Assembly (NCBI RefSeq): GCF_018397995.1
Contig: NZ_BBQH01000034.1
Coordinates: 20,553-84,552, forward strand
Source: Rhizomonospora bruguierae
GTDB lineage: Bacteria > Actinomycetota > Actinomycetes > Mycobacteriales > Micromonosporaceae
Length of the DNA stretch: 64,000 nucleotides
Direction of reading: 5' to 3'
Numbering within the stretch: position 1 is the first letter of the stretch; every line of letters begins with the position of its first letter. Below the pieces are notes generated by a model, which was not told the origin of the DNA, searched no databases, and saw nothing but the letters and a program-made list of their open reading frames with translations. A program made the translations under genes and the position numbers. Below are positions 21,359-28,830 of this stretch, piece by piece.

Positions 21359-21874
21359 ATGATGATCACCTATTACCGGGACCGCTCGGTGCTCGTGACC
21401 TCCGCCGCCATCCAGGTGGACGGGCGCAGCTACCCGCTACCCGACCTGGCCCGCGTCTGGCACCGCCGGGGCGAGCGCTCCTGGCGGATCCTCGCCGGGC
21501 GCGGCGCGCTGCTGGCGACCGTCGGCATACCCGTGGTGCTGGCCCTGTGCGGGGTGATCGCCGCGCTGGCCTGGCGGACCACCGCGCTCAACCGGCTGGC
21601 CGTGATCGCCGTGGCGGCGCTGGTCGGCATGCTCACCGGCCCGCTGCTGGACTACGTCCTGGAGCACGTGGACCGCTCCTACGCCCACGGGGCGCACGAG
21701 TACGAGATCTGGGCGGAGCCGCGCGGCGGCGAGGGCTGGCGCGGCGCGCCGGTGCGACTGTGGCACACCCGGGACGCGCTGCGGTTCGGCCAGGTGTACC
21801 GGGCGATCCAGCGCGCGGTCGAGAACCACGCGCCCCGGCGGGCGGTACCGCCCGCGCACCGCGGCCGGCCGTAA
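21359..21874 (+). CDS. DUF6232-like two-helix membrane protein (paralogue 1)
   Basis: 171 aa. The N-terminal strand-rich part is ITYYRDRSVLVTSAAIQVDG with Y-P-L-P-D-L-A-R-V-W-H. Two membrane helices follow (about 42-65 and 75-95), then a cytosolic end with LRFGQVYRAIQRAVE. The next gene shares this layout and motifs. I recall the family as DUF6232; function unknown. Start ATG 21359 follows GGAG by 4 nt; a TACAGT box lies at 21339-21344. Confidence 0.75.
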   Translation: MMITYYRDRSVLVTSAAIQVDGRSYPLPDLARVWHRRGERSWRILAGRGALLATVGIPVVLALCGVIAALAWRTTALNRLAVIAVAALVGMLTGPLLDYVLEHVDRSYAHGAHEYEIWAEPRGGEGWRGAPVRLWHTRDALRFGQVYRAIQRAVENHAPRRAVPPAHRGRP

Positions 21875-21915
21875 AGCCGACAGTAAAAGTGGCGCCGACA
21901 CGGTTTCCTTGACGA

Positions 21916-22392
21916 GTGACTGTCCACTATCAGGACGCCACGATCCAGGTGACGTCGACGGCGATCCGGATCGACGGGGAGGTCTACCCGATCCGGGACC
22001 TGACCTACGTCTGGCACCAGCGTGGCCGCCCCTCGGTACGCATCGGCGCCCGCCGGGTCGGCCGCGGCGTGCTGATCCTGCTGCTGTCCATCCCGCCGCT
22101 GGTCGCCGCCGTGTGCGTGCTCTCCCTGGCGTACTCGGCCCAGGAGCGGGCGAACTGGCGGCTGGCGCTGATCATCCTGGCGGTCGGCGCCGTCGCGGCG
22201 TTCGCCCTCGCCCCGCTGGTGGAGATCCCGCTGGCCTGGCTGGACCGCTCCTACGACCGGGGCAACCGCACGCAGGAACTGTGGGTGCAGTTCCGGGGCG
22301 ACCGGGTCATGCTGCTGCGCAGCGGCGACGAGCTGCGATTCGGCCAGGTGTACCGGGCGGTCCAGCGGGCCGTCGAGCGCTCCGAAGCATGA
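21916..22392 (+). CDS. DUF6232-like two-helix membrane protein (paralogue 2)
   Basis: 158 aa from GTG 21916. MTVHYQDATIQVTSTAIRID, Y-P-I-R-D-L-T-Y-V-W-H, two helices (about 49-72 and 82-103), LDRSYDRG and ELRFGQVYRAVQRAVE match the preceding gene point by point, so this is a tandem duplication. The start is the least certain part: no strong ribosome site precedes it. Function unknown. Confidence 0.75.
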   Translation: MTVHYQDATIQVTSTAIRIDGEVYPIRDLTYVWHQRGRPSVRIGARRVGRGVLILLLSIPPLVAAVCVLSLAYSAQERANWRLALIILAVGAVAAFALAPLVEIPLAWLDRSYDRGNRTQELWVQFRGDRVMLLRSGDELRFGQVYRAVQRAVERSEA

Positions 22393-22427
22393 CCGTCCGG
22401 CCCTCCTGCCGGCACGCCCCATTGCAG

Positions 22428-22433
22428 TAGGGT
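22428..22433 (+). promoter_or_regulatory. Likely leaderless -10 box (TAGGGT)
   Basis: TAGGGT matches TANNNT and lies 6 nt before GTG 22440, with no Shine-Dalgarno between. Confidence 0.45.
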
Positions 22434-22439
22434 GCCCCG

Positions 22440-23228
22440 GTGACCGCGCGTTGGCAGCGCGCCACCGTGGCGCCATCCTGGGTCCGGTGGTTGCCGTGCG
22501 CGTTCGCCTACCTCACCGTGGTCCCGCCGCAGCGGCCGTTCCGCCGCTCGGTCTGGGACGAGGTGGTCCCCTGGGACGAGCCCGTGTGGTGCGACCCGGG
22601 CGACGTCACCGAGTGGGTCAGCCGGGCGCGCCGCCTCGGCCGGGACCGCCGCGACCCGGCCGGCCTGGACGCGCGGGCCCGGGCGCACTACGCGCAGGTG
22701 GTCCAGCTACGCGAGCAGCGGATCGCCCTGTTCGCCGAGGCGTGCCGCCGGCTCGACGTGCCGGTGCCGCACACGCTGCGCGACCTGCTGCCGTGCCTGG
22801 CCGGCTTCGGCCTGTTCACGCTGGCCGACGACGGGGACGGCGACCCGTGGGTCACCACCCGGCTCGAGCGCGACCCGCTGGACCTGCTGCCGCTCGTCGA
22901 GGACGAGATCGCCGCCGAGCGCGAGGCCCAGCGCGCCGACCGGGCCCTGCTGGTGGCCATCGAGATCCGCAAGCTGGTCGAACGGGGACGCGGCCGGTGG
23001 CGCCGGCGCAGCGCCCAGACCACCCTGCCCGAGTTGGCCGCCCGCAGCGGCGTCGCCCCCGCCGACCTGGCGGCGGCGCTGACCGACCTGCGGGCGGCCG
23101 GACGGCTGGCGGTCGAGGTGGCCCGGGCGGGCGGCGAGCCGGCCCGGCTGCGGGTCACCGTGCCGTGGCCGGCGTTCGGCCACCAGTACCCCTTCGACGA
23201 CCTGCCCGCCCCGGAACACGGCCTCTGA
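22440..23228 (+). CDS. Hypothetical actinobacterial protein with helix-turn-helix-like C-terminus
   Basis: 262 aa, family not recognised. It is aromatic and tryptophan-rich at the N-terminus (SVWDEVVPWDEPVWCDPGDV), helical in the middle (150-200), and has a C-terminal region (TTLPELAARSGVAPADLAAA) that reads like a winged helix-turn-helix. No catalytic motif is visible. The GTG at 22440 is supported by a TAGGGT box 6 nt upstream. It is convergent with the YccF gene, 15 nt apart. Confidence 0.7.
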   Translation: MTARWQRATVAPSWVRWLPCAFAYLTVVPPQRPFRRSVWDEVVPWDEPVWCDPGDVTEWVSRARRLGRDRRDPAGLDARARAHYAQVVQLREQRIALFAEACRRLDVPVPHTLRDLLPCLAGFGLFTLADDGDGDPWVTTRLERDPLDLLPLVEDEIAAEREAQRADRALLVAIEIRKLVERGRGRWRRRSAQTTLPELAARSGVAPADLAAALTDLRAAGRLAVEVARAGGEPARLRVTVPWPAFGHQYPFDDLPAPEHGL

Positions 23229-23243
23229 CCGGGGCAACCGGCC

Positions 23244-23657
23244 TCACCGGACGGTGACGGGGCGCGGGGCGCGCAGGTCGTCCAGGTCGACGACCTCGCG
23301 ACCCAGGGGCCAGAAGGCGGCCGGCACCAGCTTGAAGTTCGCGATGCCGAACGGGATGCCGATGACGGTCACGCACAGCGCGACGCCGGCCAGGATGTGG
23401 GTGAGCGCCAGCCACCAGCCGGCCAGGACGACCCACAGCACGTTCCCGATACCGGAGCCGATGCCGGCGCCCGGCTTCGGGACGAGGGTGCGGCCGAAGG
23501 GCCAGAGCGAGTAGTAGGCCAGACGCAGGGAGGCGATCCCGAACGGGATCGTGACGATGAACACGAAGCAGATCAACGCCGCGATGCCGTACCCGAGGGC
23601 GAGCACGATGCCGCTGCCGAAGAACAGCCAGAGCAGGTTCAGGACCAACCGGATCAT
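23244..23657 (-). CDS. YccF-domain membrane protein
   Basis: 137 aa with two copies of the YccF motif: FIVTIPFGIASLRLAYYSLW with PFGR, and VTVIGIPFGIANFKLVPAAF with PLGR. Three or four hydrophobic segments are visible. YccF (DUF307) proteins are inner-membrane proteins of unclear function, in some cases associated with transporters. It is probably co-oriented with ribokinase rather than functionally linked. Confidence 0.9.
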   Translation of the reverse strand: MIRLVLNLLWLFFGSGIVLALGYGIAALICFVFIVTIPFGIASLRLAYYSLWPFGRTLVPKPGAGIGSGIGNVLWVVLAGWWLALTHILAGVALCVTVIGIPFGIANFKLVPAAFWPLGREVVDLDDLRAPRPVTVR

Positions 23658-23684
23658 TCGTTCATGGTGGCAGCCGGGCGCCAG

Positions 23685-24581
23685 CTACCGGTAGGTCTCG
23701 CGGTAGAGGGCGTCGATGGCGGCGCGCTCGGGCAACGCGACGGAGGCGCCCAGCCGGCGGGCGCAGGCGGCACCCGCGGCGCTGGCCCAGCGCACGGCGT
23801 CCACGAGGTCCCGCCCCTCGCCCCAGGCGACCGCGAGCGCGCCGGTGAACGCGTCCCCGGCGGCGGTCGTGTCGACCGCCGCGACGACGGGCGCCGGCAC
23901 GTGGACCGGGTCGGCGCCGCGCTCGGCGTACCGGGCGCCCTCGCCGCCCAGCGTGAGCACCACCCGGGGCACCAGGGCGAGCAGGGCGGCGGCGTCCCGG
24001 CCGCGACCGGTCAACTGGTCGGCCTCGAGTTCGTTGACCACCAGCAGGTCCACCGCCTCGAACAGCTGGTGCCCGGGGATCGCGCGGGCGGGCGCCGCGT
24101 TGAGCACGACCCGGGTGCCGCCGTCGCGGGCGCAGCGCGCCGCGTCGGCCACCGTCTCGATCGGGATCTCCAGCTGGGCGACCAGCACGTCCGCGGCGGC
24201 GATGGCGGCGCGCTCCTCGCCGGTCAGGTTCTTCAACGCCGCGTTGGCGCCGGGGGTCACCACGATCTGGTTCTCCGCCCGCTCACCCACCACGATCAGC
24301 GCGACCCCGGAGGCGCCGTACACCACCCGGGTCAGCGAGGTGTCCACCCTGGACGCGGTGAGCCGGGCCTTGAGGGTGACGCCGAACGAGTCCGAGCCGA
24401 TGGCGCCGAGGAAGGCGCAGTCGGCGCCGGCCCGCACCGCGGCGATGGCCTGGTTGGCGCCCTTGCCGCCGGGCACGGTGGTGAAGTCGCGGCCGAGCAC
24501 CGTCTCCCCCGGCCGGGGCAGCACCGGCGACGTGGCGACCAGGTCCATGTTGGCGCTGCCGACGACCACGACCCGGGTCAT
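23685..24581 (-). CDS. rbsK: Ribokinase-like PfkB-family sugar kinase
   Basis: 298 aa. Both PfkB signatures are present: PGGKGANQAIAA (38-49) and DTTAAGDAFTGALA near 250, with the catalytic Asp in AAGDAF. SANMDLVATSPVLPRPGET is ribokinase-like and supports ribose as substrate, although other sugars are possible. No ribose transporter lies nearby. Start ATG 24581 is 4 nt after the ABC ATPase stop, so the two share a transcript. Confidence 0.9.
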   Translation of the reverse strand: MTRVVVVGSANMDLVATSPVLPRPGETVLGRDFTTVPGGKGANQAIAAVRAGADCAFLGAIGSDSFGVTLKARLTASRVDTSLTRVVYGASGVALIVVGERAENQIVVTPGANAALKNLTGEERAAIAAADVLVAQLEIPIETVADAARCARDGGTRVVLNAAPARAIPGHQLFEAVDLLVVNELEADQLTGRGRDAAALLALVPRVVLTLGGEGARYAERGADPVHVPAPVVAAVDTTAAGDAFTGALAVAWGEGRDLVDAVRWASAAGAACARRLGASVALPERAAIDALYRETYR

Positions 24582-24585
24582 CGGG

Positions 24586-25374
24586 TCAGGCCGACCGGGC
24601 GGTGAAGCGGTCGCCGGCGCGGTCGACGCGCAGCGGCAGGCCGAACGTCTTGGACAGGTTCTCCGCCGTCACGGTGTCATCCAGCGGGCCCTGCGCCACG
24701 ATCGCGCCCTCGCGCAGCAGCAGCGCGTGGGTGAACCCGGGCGGGATCTCCTCCACGTGGTGGGTGACCAGGACCAGCGTGGGCGCGTCCGGGTCCCGCG
24801 CCAACTCGGCGAGGCGGGCCACCAACTCCTCGCGGCCGCCCAGGTCCAGGCCGGCGGCGGGCTCGTCGAGCAGCAGCAGTTCGGGGTCGGTCATCAGCGC
24901 GCGGGCGATCTGCACCCGCTTGCGCTCGCCCTCGGACAGGGTGCCGTAGTCGCGGTCGGCCAGCCCGGCGACGCCCAGCTGCTCCAGCAGGCCGCCGGCG
25001 CGGCGCTCGTCCATCGCCTCGTACGTCTCCCGCCAGCGGCCCAGCACCCCGTACGCGGCGGTGACGACCACGTCCCGGACCCGCTCGTCGCCGGCGATCC
25101 GCTCGGCGAGGGCGGCGGTGGACAACCCGATGCGGGTGCGCAACTCGTTGACGTCCACCAGGCCGAGGCGCTCGCCGAGCACGTCCACCGTGCCGGTGGT
25201 CGGGTGCATCCGGGCGGCGGCCAGGTTCAGCAGGGTGCTCTTGCCGGCGCCGTTCGGGCCCAGCACCACCCAGCGCTCGTCCTGCGCCACCCGCCAGTCG
25301 ATGCCGCGCACCAGGTACCCGCCGGAGCGGGTGACGCCCACGCCGGCAACGTCGATCACCACATCGGCTTGCAC
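24586..25374 (-). CDS. Stand-alone ABC ATPase (iron/molybdate-type)
   Basis: 262 aa from GTG 25374. Walker A is GPNGAGKSTLL; the signature is LSEGERKRVQIARAL (a variant of LSGGQ); Walker B is LLLLDEPAAGLD; the switch is LVTHHVEEIP. No permease or binding protein adjoins; ribokinase follows. Single-ATPase proteins of this type, related to ModF/YlmA, lack known partners. The frame is open further upstream but overlaps the divergent ABC gene. Confidence 0.88.
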   Translation of the reverse strand: MQADVVIDVAGVGVTRSGGYLVRGIDWRVAQDERWVVLGPNGAGKSTLLNLAAARMHPTTGTVDVLGERLGLVDVNELRTRIGLSTAALAERIAGDERVRDVVVTAAYGVLGRWRETYEAMDERRAGGLLEQLGVAGLADRDYGTLSEGERKRVQIARALMTDPELLLLDEPAAGLDLGGREELVARLAELARDPDAPTLVLVTHHVEEIPPGFTHALLLREGAIVAQGPLDDTVTAENLSKTFGLPLRVDRAGDRFTARSA

Positions 25375-25428
25375 GGCACCATCCAACCACGCTCCACGCC
25401 GCGCCCCCCACGGCGGGCCGATTACCCG

Positions 25429-25434
25429 TATGGT
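25429..25434 (+). promoter_or_regulatory. Likely leaderless -10 box (TATGGT)
   Basis: TATGGT matches TANNNT and lies 6 nt before ATG 25441, with no ribosome site between. Confidence 0.45.
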
Positions 25435-25440
25435 CCGCGC

Positions 25441-26454
25441 ATGACGACCGCGGTCATCGAGATCGAGAACCTGCGCAAGACGTTCCGCGCGTGGCACCGG
25501 CCCGAGCGGGTGGCCCTGGACGGCTTCGACATGCGGGTCGAGCGCGGCCAGGTGCACGGGTTTCTCGGTCCCAACGGCTCCGGCAAGACCACCACGCTGC
25601 GGACCCTGCTCGGCCTGGTCCGCCCGGACGGCGGCCGGATGTCGATCCTGGGCGCCCAGGCGCCGCGGGAGCTGCCGGCGGTGGCGCCGCGGTTCGGGGC
25701 GATCGTCGAGAGCCCGCAGTTCTACGGCAACTTCACCGGCCGGCGCACGCTGCGCCTGCTCGCCACCGCGGGCGGGGTGCCGCCCGGGCGGGTCGAGGAG
25801 GTGCTCACCCAGGTCGGCCTGCGCGACCGCGGCGACCAGCGGGTCAAGGCGTACTCGCTGGGCATGAAGCAGCGGCTGGCGGTGGCCTCGGCCCTGCTGA
25901 AGAAGCCCGAGCTGCTGATCCTGGACGAGCCGGCGAACGGCCTGGACCCGGCCGGCATCCGCGAGATGCGGGACCTGATGCGCACGCTGCGCGAGGCCGG
26001 CGTGACCGTGCTGCTGTCCAGCCACATCCTGGCCGAGATCGAGCAGATCTGCGACTCCGTGACGATCATCTCGCGGGGCCGGCGGGTACTCGCCGGCCCG
26101 GTGGCGCAGGTGCTGTCCCGCTTCGACTCGGGCCGCTTCCGGGTGCGCGCGGGGGACCTCGCCGCCGCGGCCGCCGTGCTCACCGAGGCCGGGCAGCGGG
26201 TCGAGACGCAGCCGGACCACCTGGTCGTCTCCGGGGTCGCCGACGGTGCCCTGATCGCCGAGACGCTCGGCCGGCGCGAGGTCTGGGTGACCGAGCTGAC
26301 CCCGCTCGCCCCGGATCTGGAGAGCGTCTTCCTCACGCTCACCGGCACCACGCCCACGCCGGACCGGCCGCTCCAGGTGGACGACTCGGTCCGCCCGGGC
26401 GCGCCGCCGGGCAGCGTCGACCTGGGCCCGACCGGTTCGGAGGTGCCGGCATGA
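25441..26454 (+). CDS. ABC-2-type exporter ATPase
   Basis: 337 aa. Walker A GPNGSGKTTTL, a degenerate signature YSLGMKQRLAVASALL, Walker B LLILDEPANGLDP and switch LSSHI. Residues 220-300 form the regulatory region usual in drug/lipid exporters. An extra proline-rich 40-residue end follows (DRPLQVDDSVRPGAPPGSVD), which is unusual. The stop overlaps the permease ATG (ATGA), so the two make one exporter. Substrate unknown. Confidence 0.93.
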   Translation: MTTAVIEIENLRKTFRAWHRPERVALDGFDMRVERGQVHGFLGPNGSGKTTTLRTLLGLVRPDGGRMSILGAQAPRELPAVAPRFGAIVESPQFYGNFTGRRTLRLLATAGGVPPGRVEEVLTQVGLRDRGDQRVKAYSLGMKQRLAVASALLKKPELLILDEPANGLDPAGIREMRDLMRTLREAGVTVLLSSHILAEIEQICDSVTIISRGRRVLAGPVAQVLSRFDSGRFRVRAGDLAAAAAVLTEAGQRVETQPDHLVVSGVADGALIAETLGRREVWVTELTPLAPDLESVFLTLTGTTPTPDRPLQVDDSVRPGAPPGSVDLGPTGSEVPA

Positions 26455-27437
26455 TCGTCAACCTGGTCCGGGCCGAGGTGGTCCGGCTGGCCGCCCGCCG
26501 GTTCGTCGGGGGCATGCTGGCGCTGCTGCTGGGCGCGCTGGTGATCACGTTCGCCACCACGGTGGCCAGTTCGCACGCCCCGAGCCAGGTCGAACTGGAC
26601 CAGGCGCGGGTGTCCATGCAGGAGGAGCGGGCCCGGATCGTTCAGACCCGGCAGGAGTGCCGGGAGGCGCAGGCCAAGCCCATCGGCGGCTGGCCCGGGG
26701 TGGACTGCGAGCGGCAGTTCGACCCCGACCGGGTCCGGGTGGAGAACTTCCTGGACGGCGTGTTCGTGTTCGCCGGCTCGATCCGATCCCTGGTGCTGTT
26801 CCTCACCGCGTTCCTGGCGCTGTTCGGCTTCCTCGTCGGCGCGTCGTTCGTCGGCGCGGAGCTGGCCTCGGGCGGGATGACCAACCTGCTGCTGTGGCGA
26901 CCGCAGCGGCTGACCGTCCTGGGCACCAAGCTGGGCGTGCTGCTGGCCGCCGTGCTGGCGCTGTCGGTGGTGGTGACGGCCGGCTACCTCGGCGTGTTCC
27001 GGCTGCTCGCCGAGGTCGGCGGCACGGCCGGCGACACCGGCGGCACCTTCTGGCCGGACCTGCTCTGGCTGAGCGTGCGGGGCATCCTGCTGGCGGTCGG
27101 CGCCACGGCGCTCGGTTTCGTGCTGGCCACCGTCGGGCGGCACACCGCCGCCGCGCTGGGGGCGCTGGCCGCGTACGCCGTGGTCTGGGAACTCGGCGGC
27201 CGGATCGTCGCGGAGATGATCCGCGTGTCCCGGCCGTCGCTGCTGTTCCTGGGCACCTACCTGGCGGCGTGGCTGGACGGCGACATCCGGCTGCACGACA
27301 CGCGCTGCGGGTTCGCGGACCCCTGCGTGAGCTTCTACACGATCACCTGGGTGGAATCCGGGGCGGTGATGTTCGTCGCGTTGGCCGCCGCCCTGGTGGC
27401 CACGTTCGCGCTGTTCCGCCGCCGCGACCTGACCTGA
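26451..27437 (+). CDS. ABC-2-type transporter permease
   Basis: 328 aa. First helix 18-42, then a 75-residue extracytoplasmic loop with a Cys pair (ECREAQ and VDCERQ), helices near 105-130, 163-186, 205-230 and 235-260, and a last helix before the end FRRRDLT. This is the typical layout of a half-exporter permease paired with the preceding ATPase. Two further cysteines (TRCGFADPCVS) lie in the last outer loop. Convergent with the ROK gene. Confidence 0.88.
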   Translation: MIVNLVRAEVVRLAARRFVGGMLALLLGALVITFATTVASSHAPSQVELDQARVSMQEERARIVQTRQECREAQAKPIGGWPGVDCERQFDPDRVRVENFLDGVFVFAGSIRSLVLFLTAFLALFGFLVGASFVGAELASGGMTNLLLWRPQRLTVLGTKLGVLLAAVLALSVVVTAGYLGVFRLLAEVGGTAGDTGGTFWPDLLWLSVRGILLAVGATALGFVLATVGRHTAAALGALAAYAVVWELGGRIVAEMIRVSRPSLLFLGTYLAAWLDGDIRLHDTRCGFADPCVSFYTITWVESGAVMFVALAAALVATFALFRRRDLT

Positions 27438-27478
27438 GGCCGCGGCGGCACCGTCCGGGGTGCCCGGGCGGCCGCCGC

Positions 27479-28654
27479 TCAGCCGACCGTGGAGCCGAAG
27501 ACCTCCTCGCGGACCGCGTCGAGGGCGGTGCGCAGCGCCCCGGTGAGCACCGGCTCCTCGGTGACCTCGGTGACCAGCACCCGCGGCGCGGTGAGCGTGA
27601 TCGCGGCCACCTCGTGCTGGACCCGCTCGGCCAGGGCGCTCCCGCCCGCCTGGCCGATCTCGCCGGCCAGCACCACCAGCGGCGGGTCGAGCACCACGCA
27701 GATGCTCGCCACGCCGAGCGCGAGCCGGGCGGCGACCGCGTCCAGGAACGGGCCGCCGCGGGTGCCGGCGGCGATGGCGGCGCGGACCGCGGCCGCGGCG
27801 CTGGACGCCCGGAAGCCGTGCTCGCGGGCCAGGGCGCGGACCGCCTCCGCCGCCGCGATCTGCTGGAACGCACCCTTGCTGCGCCGCCACACGTCGCGCG
27901 GGACGGGCGCGCCGGCCACCGGCAGGTACCCGATCTCACCGGCCGCGCCGCTGCTGCCGCGGTGCAGCCGACCGCCCAGCATGACCGCCAGGCCGACGCC
28001 GCCGGCCGCCCACACCAGGGCGAAGTCCGAAACGCCGCGGGCGGCGCCGATCTCCGACTCGGCGACCGCCGCCAGGTTCACGTCGTTCTCGAACAGGACG
28101 GTGGTGTCCAGGTCCTCGCGCAGCGCGGCGAGCAGCCCCCGGTGCCAGCGGGGCAGGTTCCAGGCGAACGCGATGTCGCCGGTGGCCGGGTCCACGAGGC
28201 CGGGCGTGCCGAGCACCACCCGACGGATGCTCGACAGGTCCGCCCGGGCGGTGCCGGCGACCTCGATCACCGCGTTGTGCACCACCCGCAGCGGGTCGTC
28301 GGTGTCCTGGGTGGACTGCTCGACCCGCCCGGTGACCTGGCCGGTGATGTCCGCGCAGGCGGCCACCACCCGGTCCGCCCTGACGTCCACCCCGACCACG
28401 TGGGCGCTGTTCGGCGCGACCGCGTAGAGCTGGGCGTTCGGCCCGCGCCCGCCGGCCTGCTCGCCGACCCGGGTGACCAGCCCGCGCTCCTCCAGCCGCT
28501 CCACCAACTGGGACGCGGTGACCTTGCTCAGCCCGGTCAGCTCGCCGAGCTGCGCGCGGGTCAGCGGGCCGCGGGCCAGCAGCAGCTCCAGCGCGGACCG
28601 GTCGTTCAACGCGCGCAGCAGGCGGGGGGTACCGGGGAGCCGCGGGGAGCCCAT
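27479..28654 (-). CDS. ROK-family transcriptional regulator
   Basis: 391 aa. The N-terminal winged helix (residues 20-75) has LTRAQLGELTGLSKVTASQL. The sugar-kinase-like ROK fold starts VVGVDVRADRVVAA and includes GTPGLVDPATG and GAAGEIGYLPV. The C-x-C-G-x-x-G-C zinc motif of many ROK members is missing, which is common in regulators. It is divergent from a GH3 hexosaminidase, and a perfect TTAGG-AAA-CCTAA palindrome lies 18 bp before its start, so it probably represses itself and the GH3 gene in response to an amino sugar (inference). Confidence 0.9.
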   Translation of the reverse strand: MGSPRLPGTPRLLRALNDRSALELLLARGPLTRAQLGELTGLSKVTASQLVERLEERGLVTRVGEQAGGRGPNAQLYAVAPNSAHVVGVDVRADRVVAACADITGQVTGRVEQSTQDTDDPLRVVHNAVIEVAGTARADLSSIRRVVLGTPGLVDPATGDIAFAWNLPRWHRGLLAALREDLDTTVLFENDVNLAAVAESEIGAARGVSDFALVWAAGGVGLAVMLGGRLHRGSSGAAGEIGYLPVAGAPVPRDVWRRSKGAFQQIAAAEAVRALAREHGFRASSAAAAVRAAIAAGTRGGPFLDAVAARLALGVASICVVLDPPLVVLAGEIGQAGGSALAERVQHEVAAITLTAPRVLVTEVTEEPVLTGALRTALDAVREEVFGSTVG

Positions 28655-28672
28655 CAGCCGTCCTCTGGTTTT

Positions 28673-28685
28673 TTAGGAAACCTAA
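28673..28685. promoter_or_regulatory. Candidate ROK operator
   Basis: TTAGGAAACCTAA is a perfect 5-3-5 palindrome in an A/T-rich patch of an otherwise GC-rich spacer between the divergent ROK and GH3 genes. It sits where the ROK gene's own promoter must be. Confidence 0.5.
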
Positions 28686-28830
28686 CTATTACAGTGGTGC
28701 ACCTTAACGACAGCCGTAGCGTAGCCGCAGCGAGCGGCGCCACACGGCCTACGATCAGACAGGTACGCGATCCACCAACCGGGCATGGGAGCGCTCCCCA
28801 GCCTGGTCGGCGGGCACGGGGAGGATGACG

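Noticed and set aside
19328..21874. Long plus-strand frame ending in the first DUF6232-like gene
   Set aside because: Only the final 171 codons are protein-like; the rest is antisense to the TPP enzyme and enoyl-CoA hydratase.
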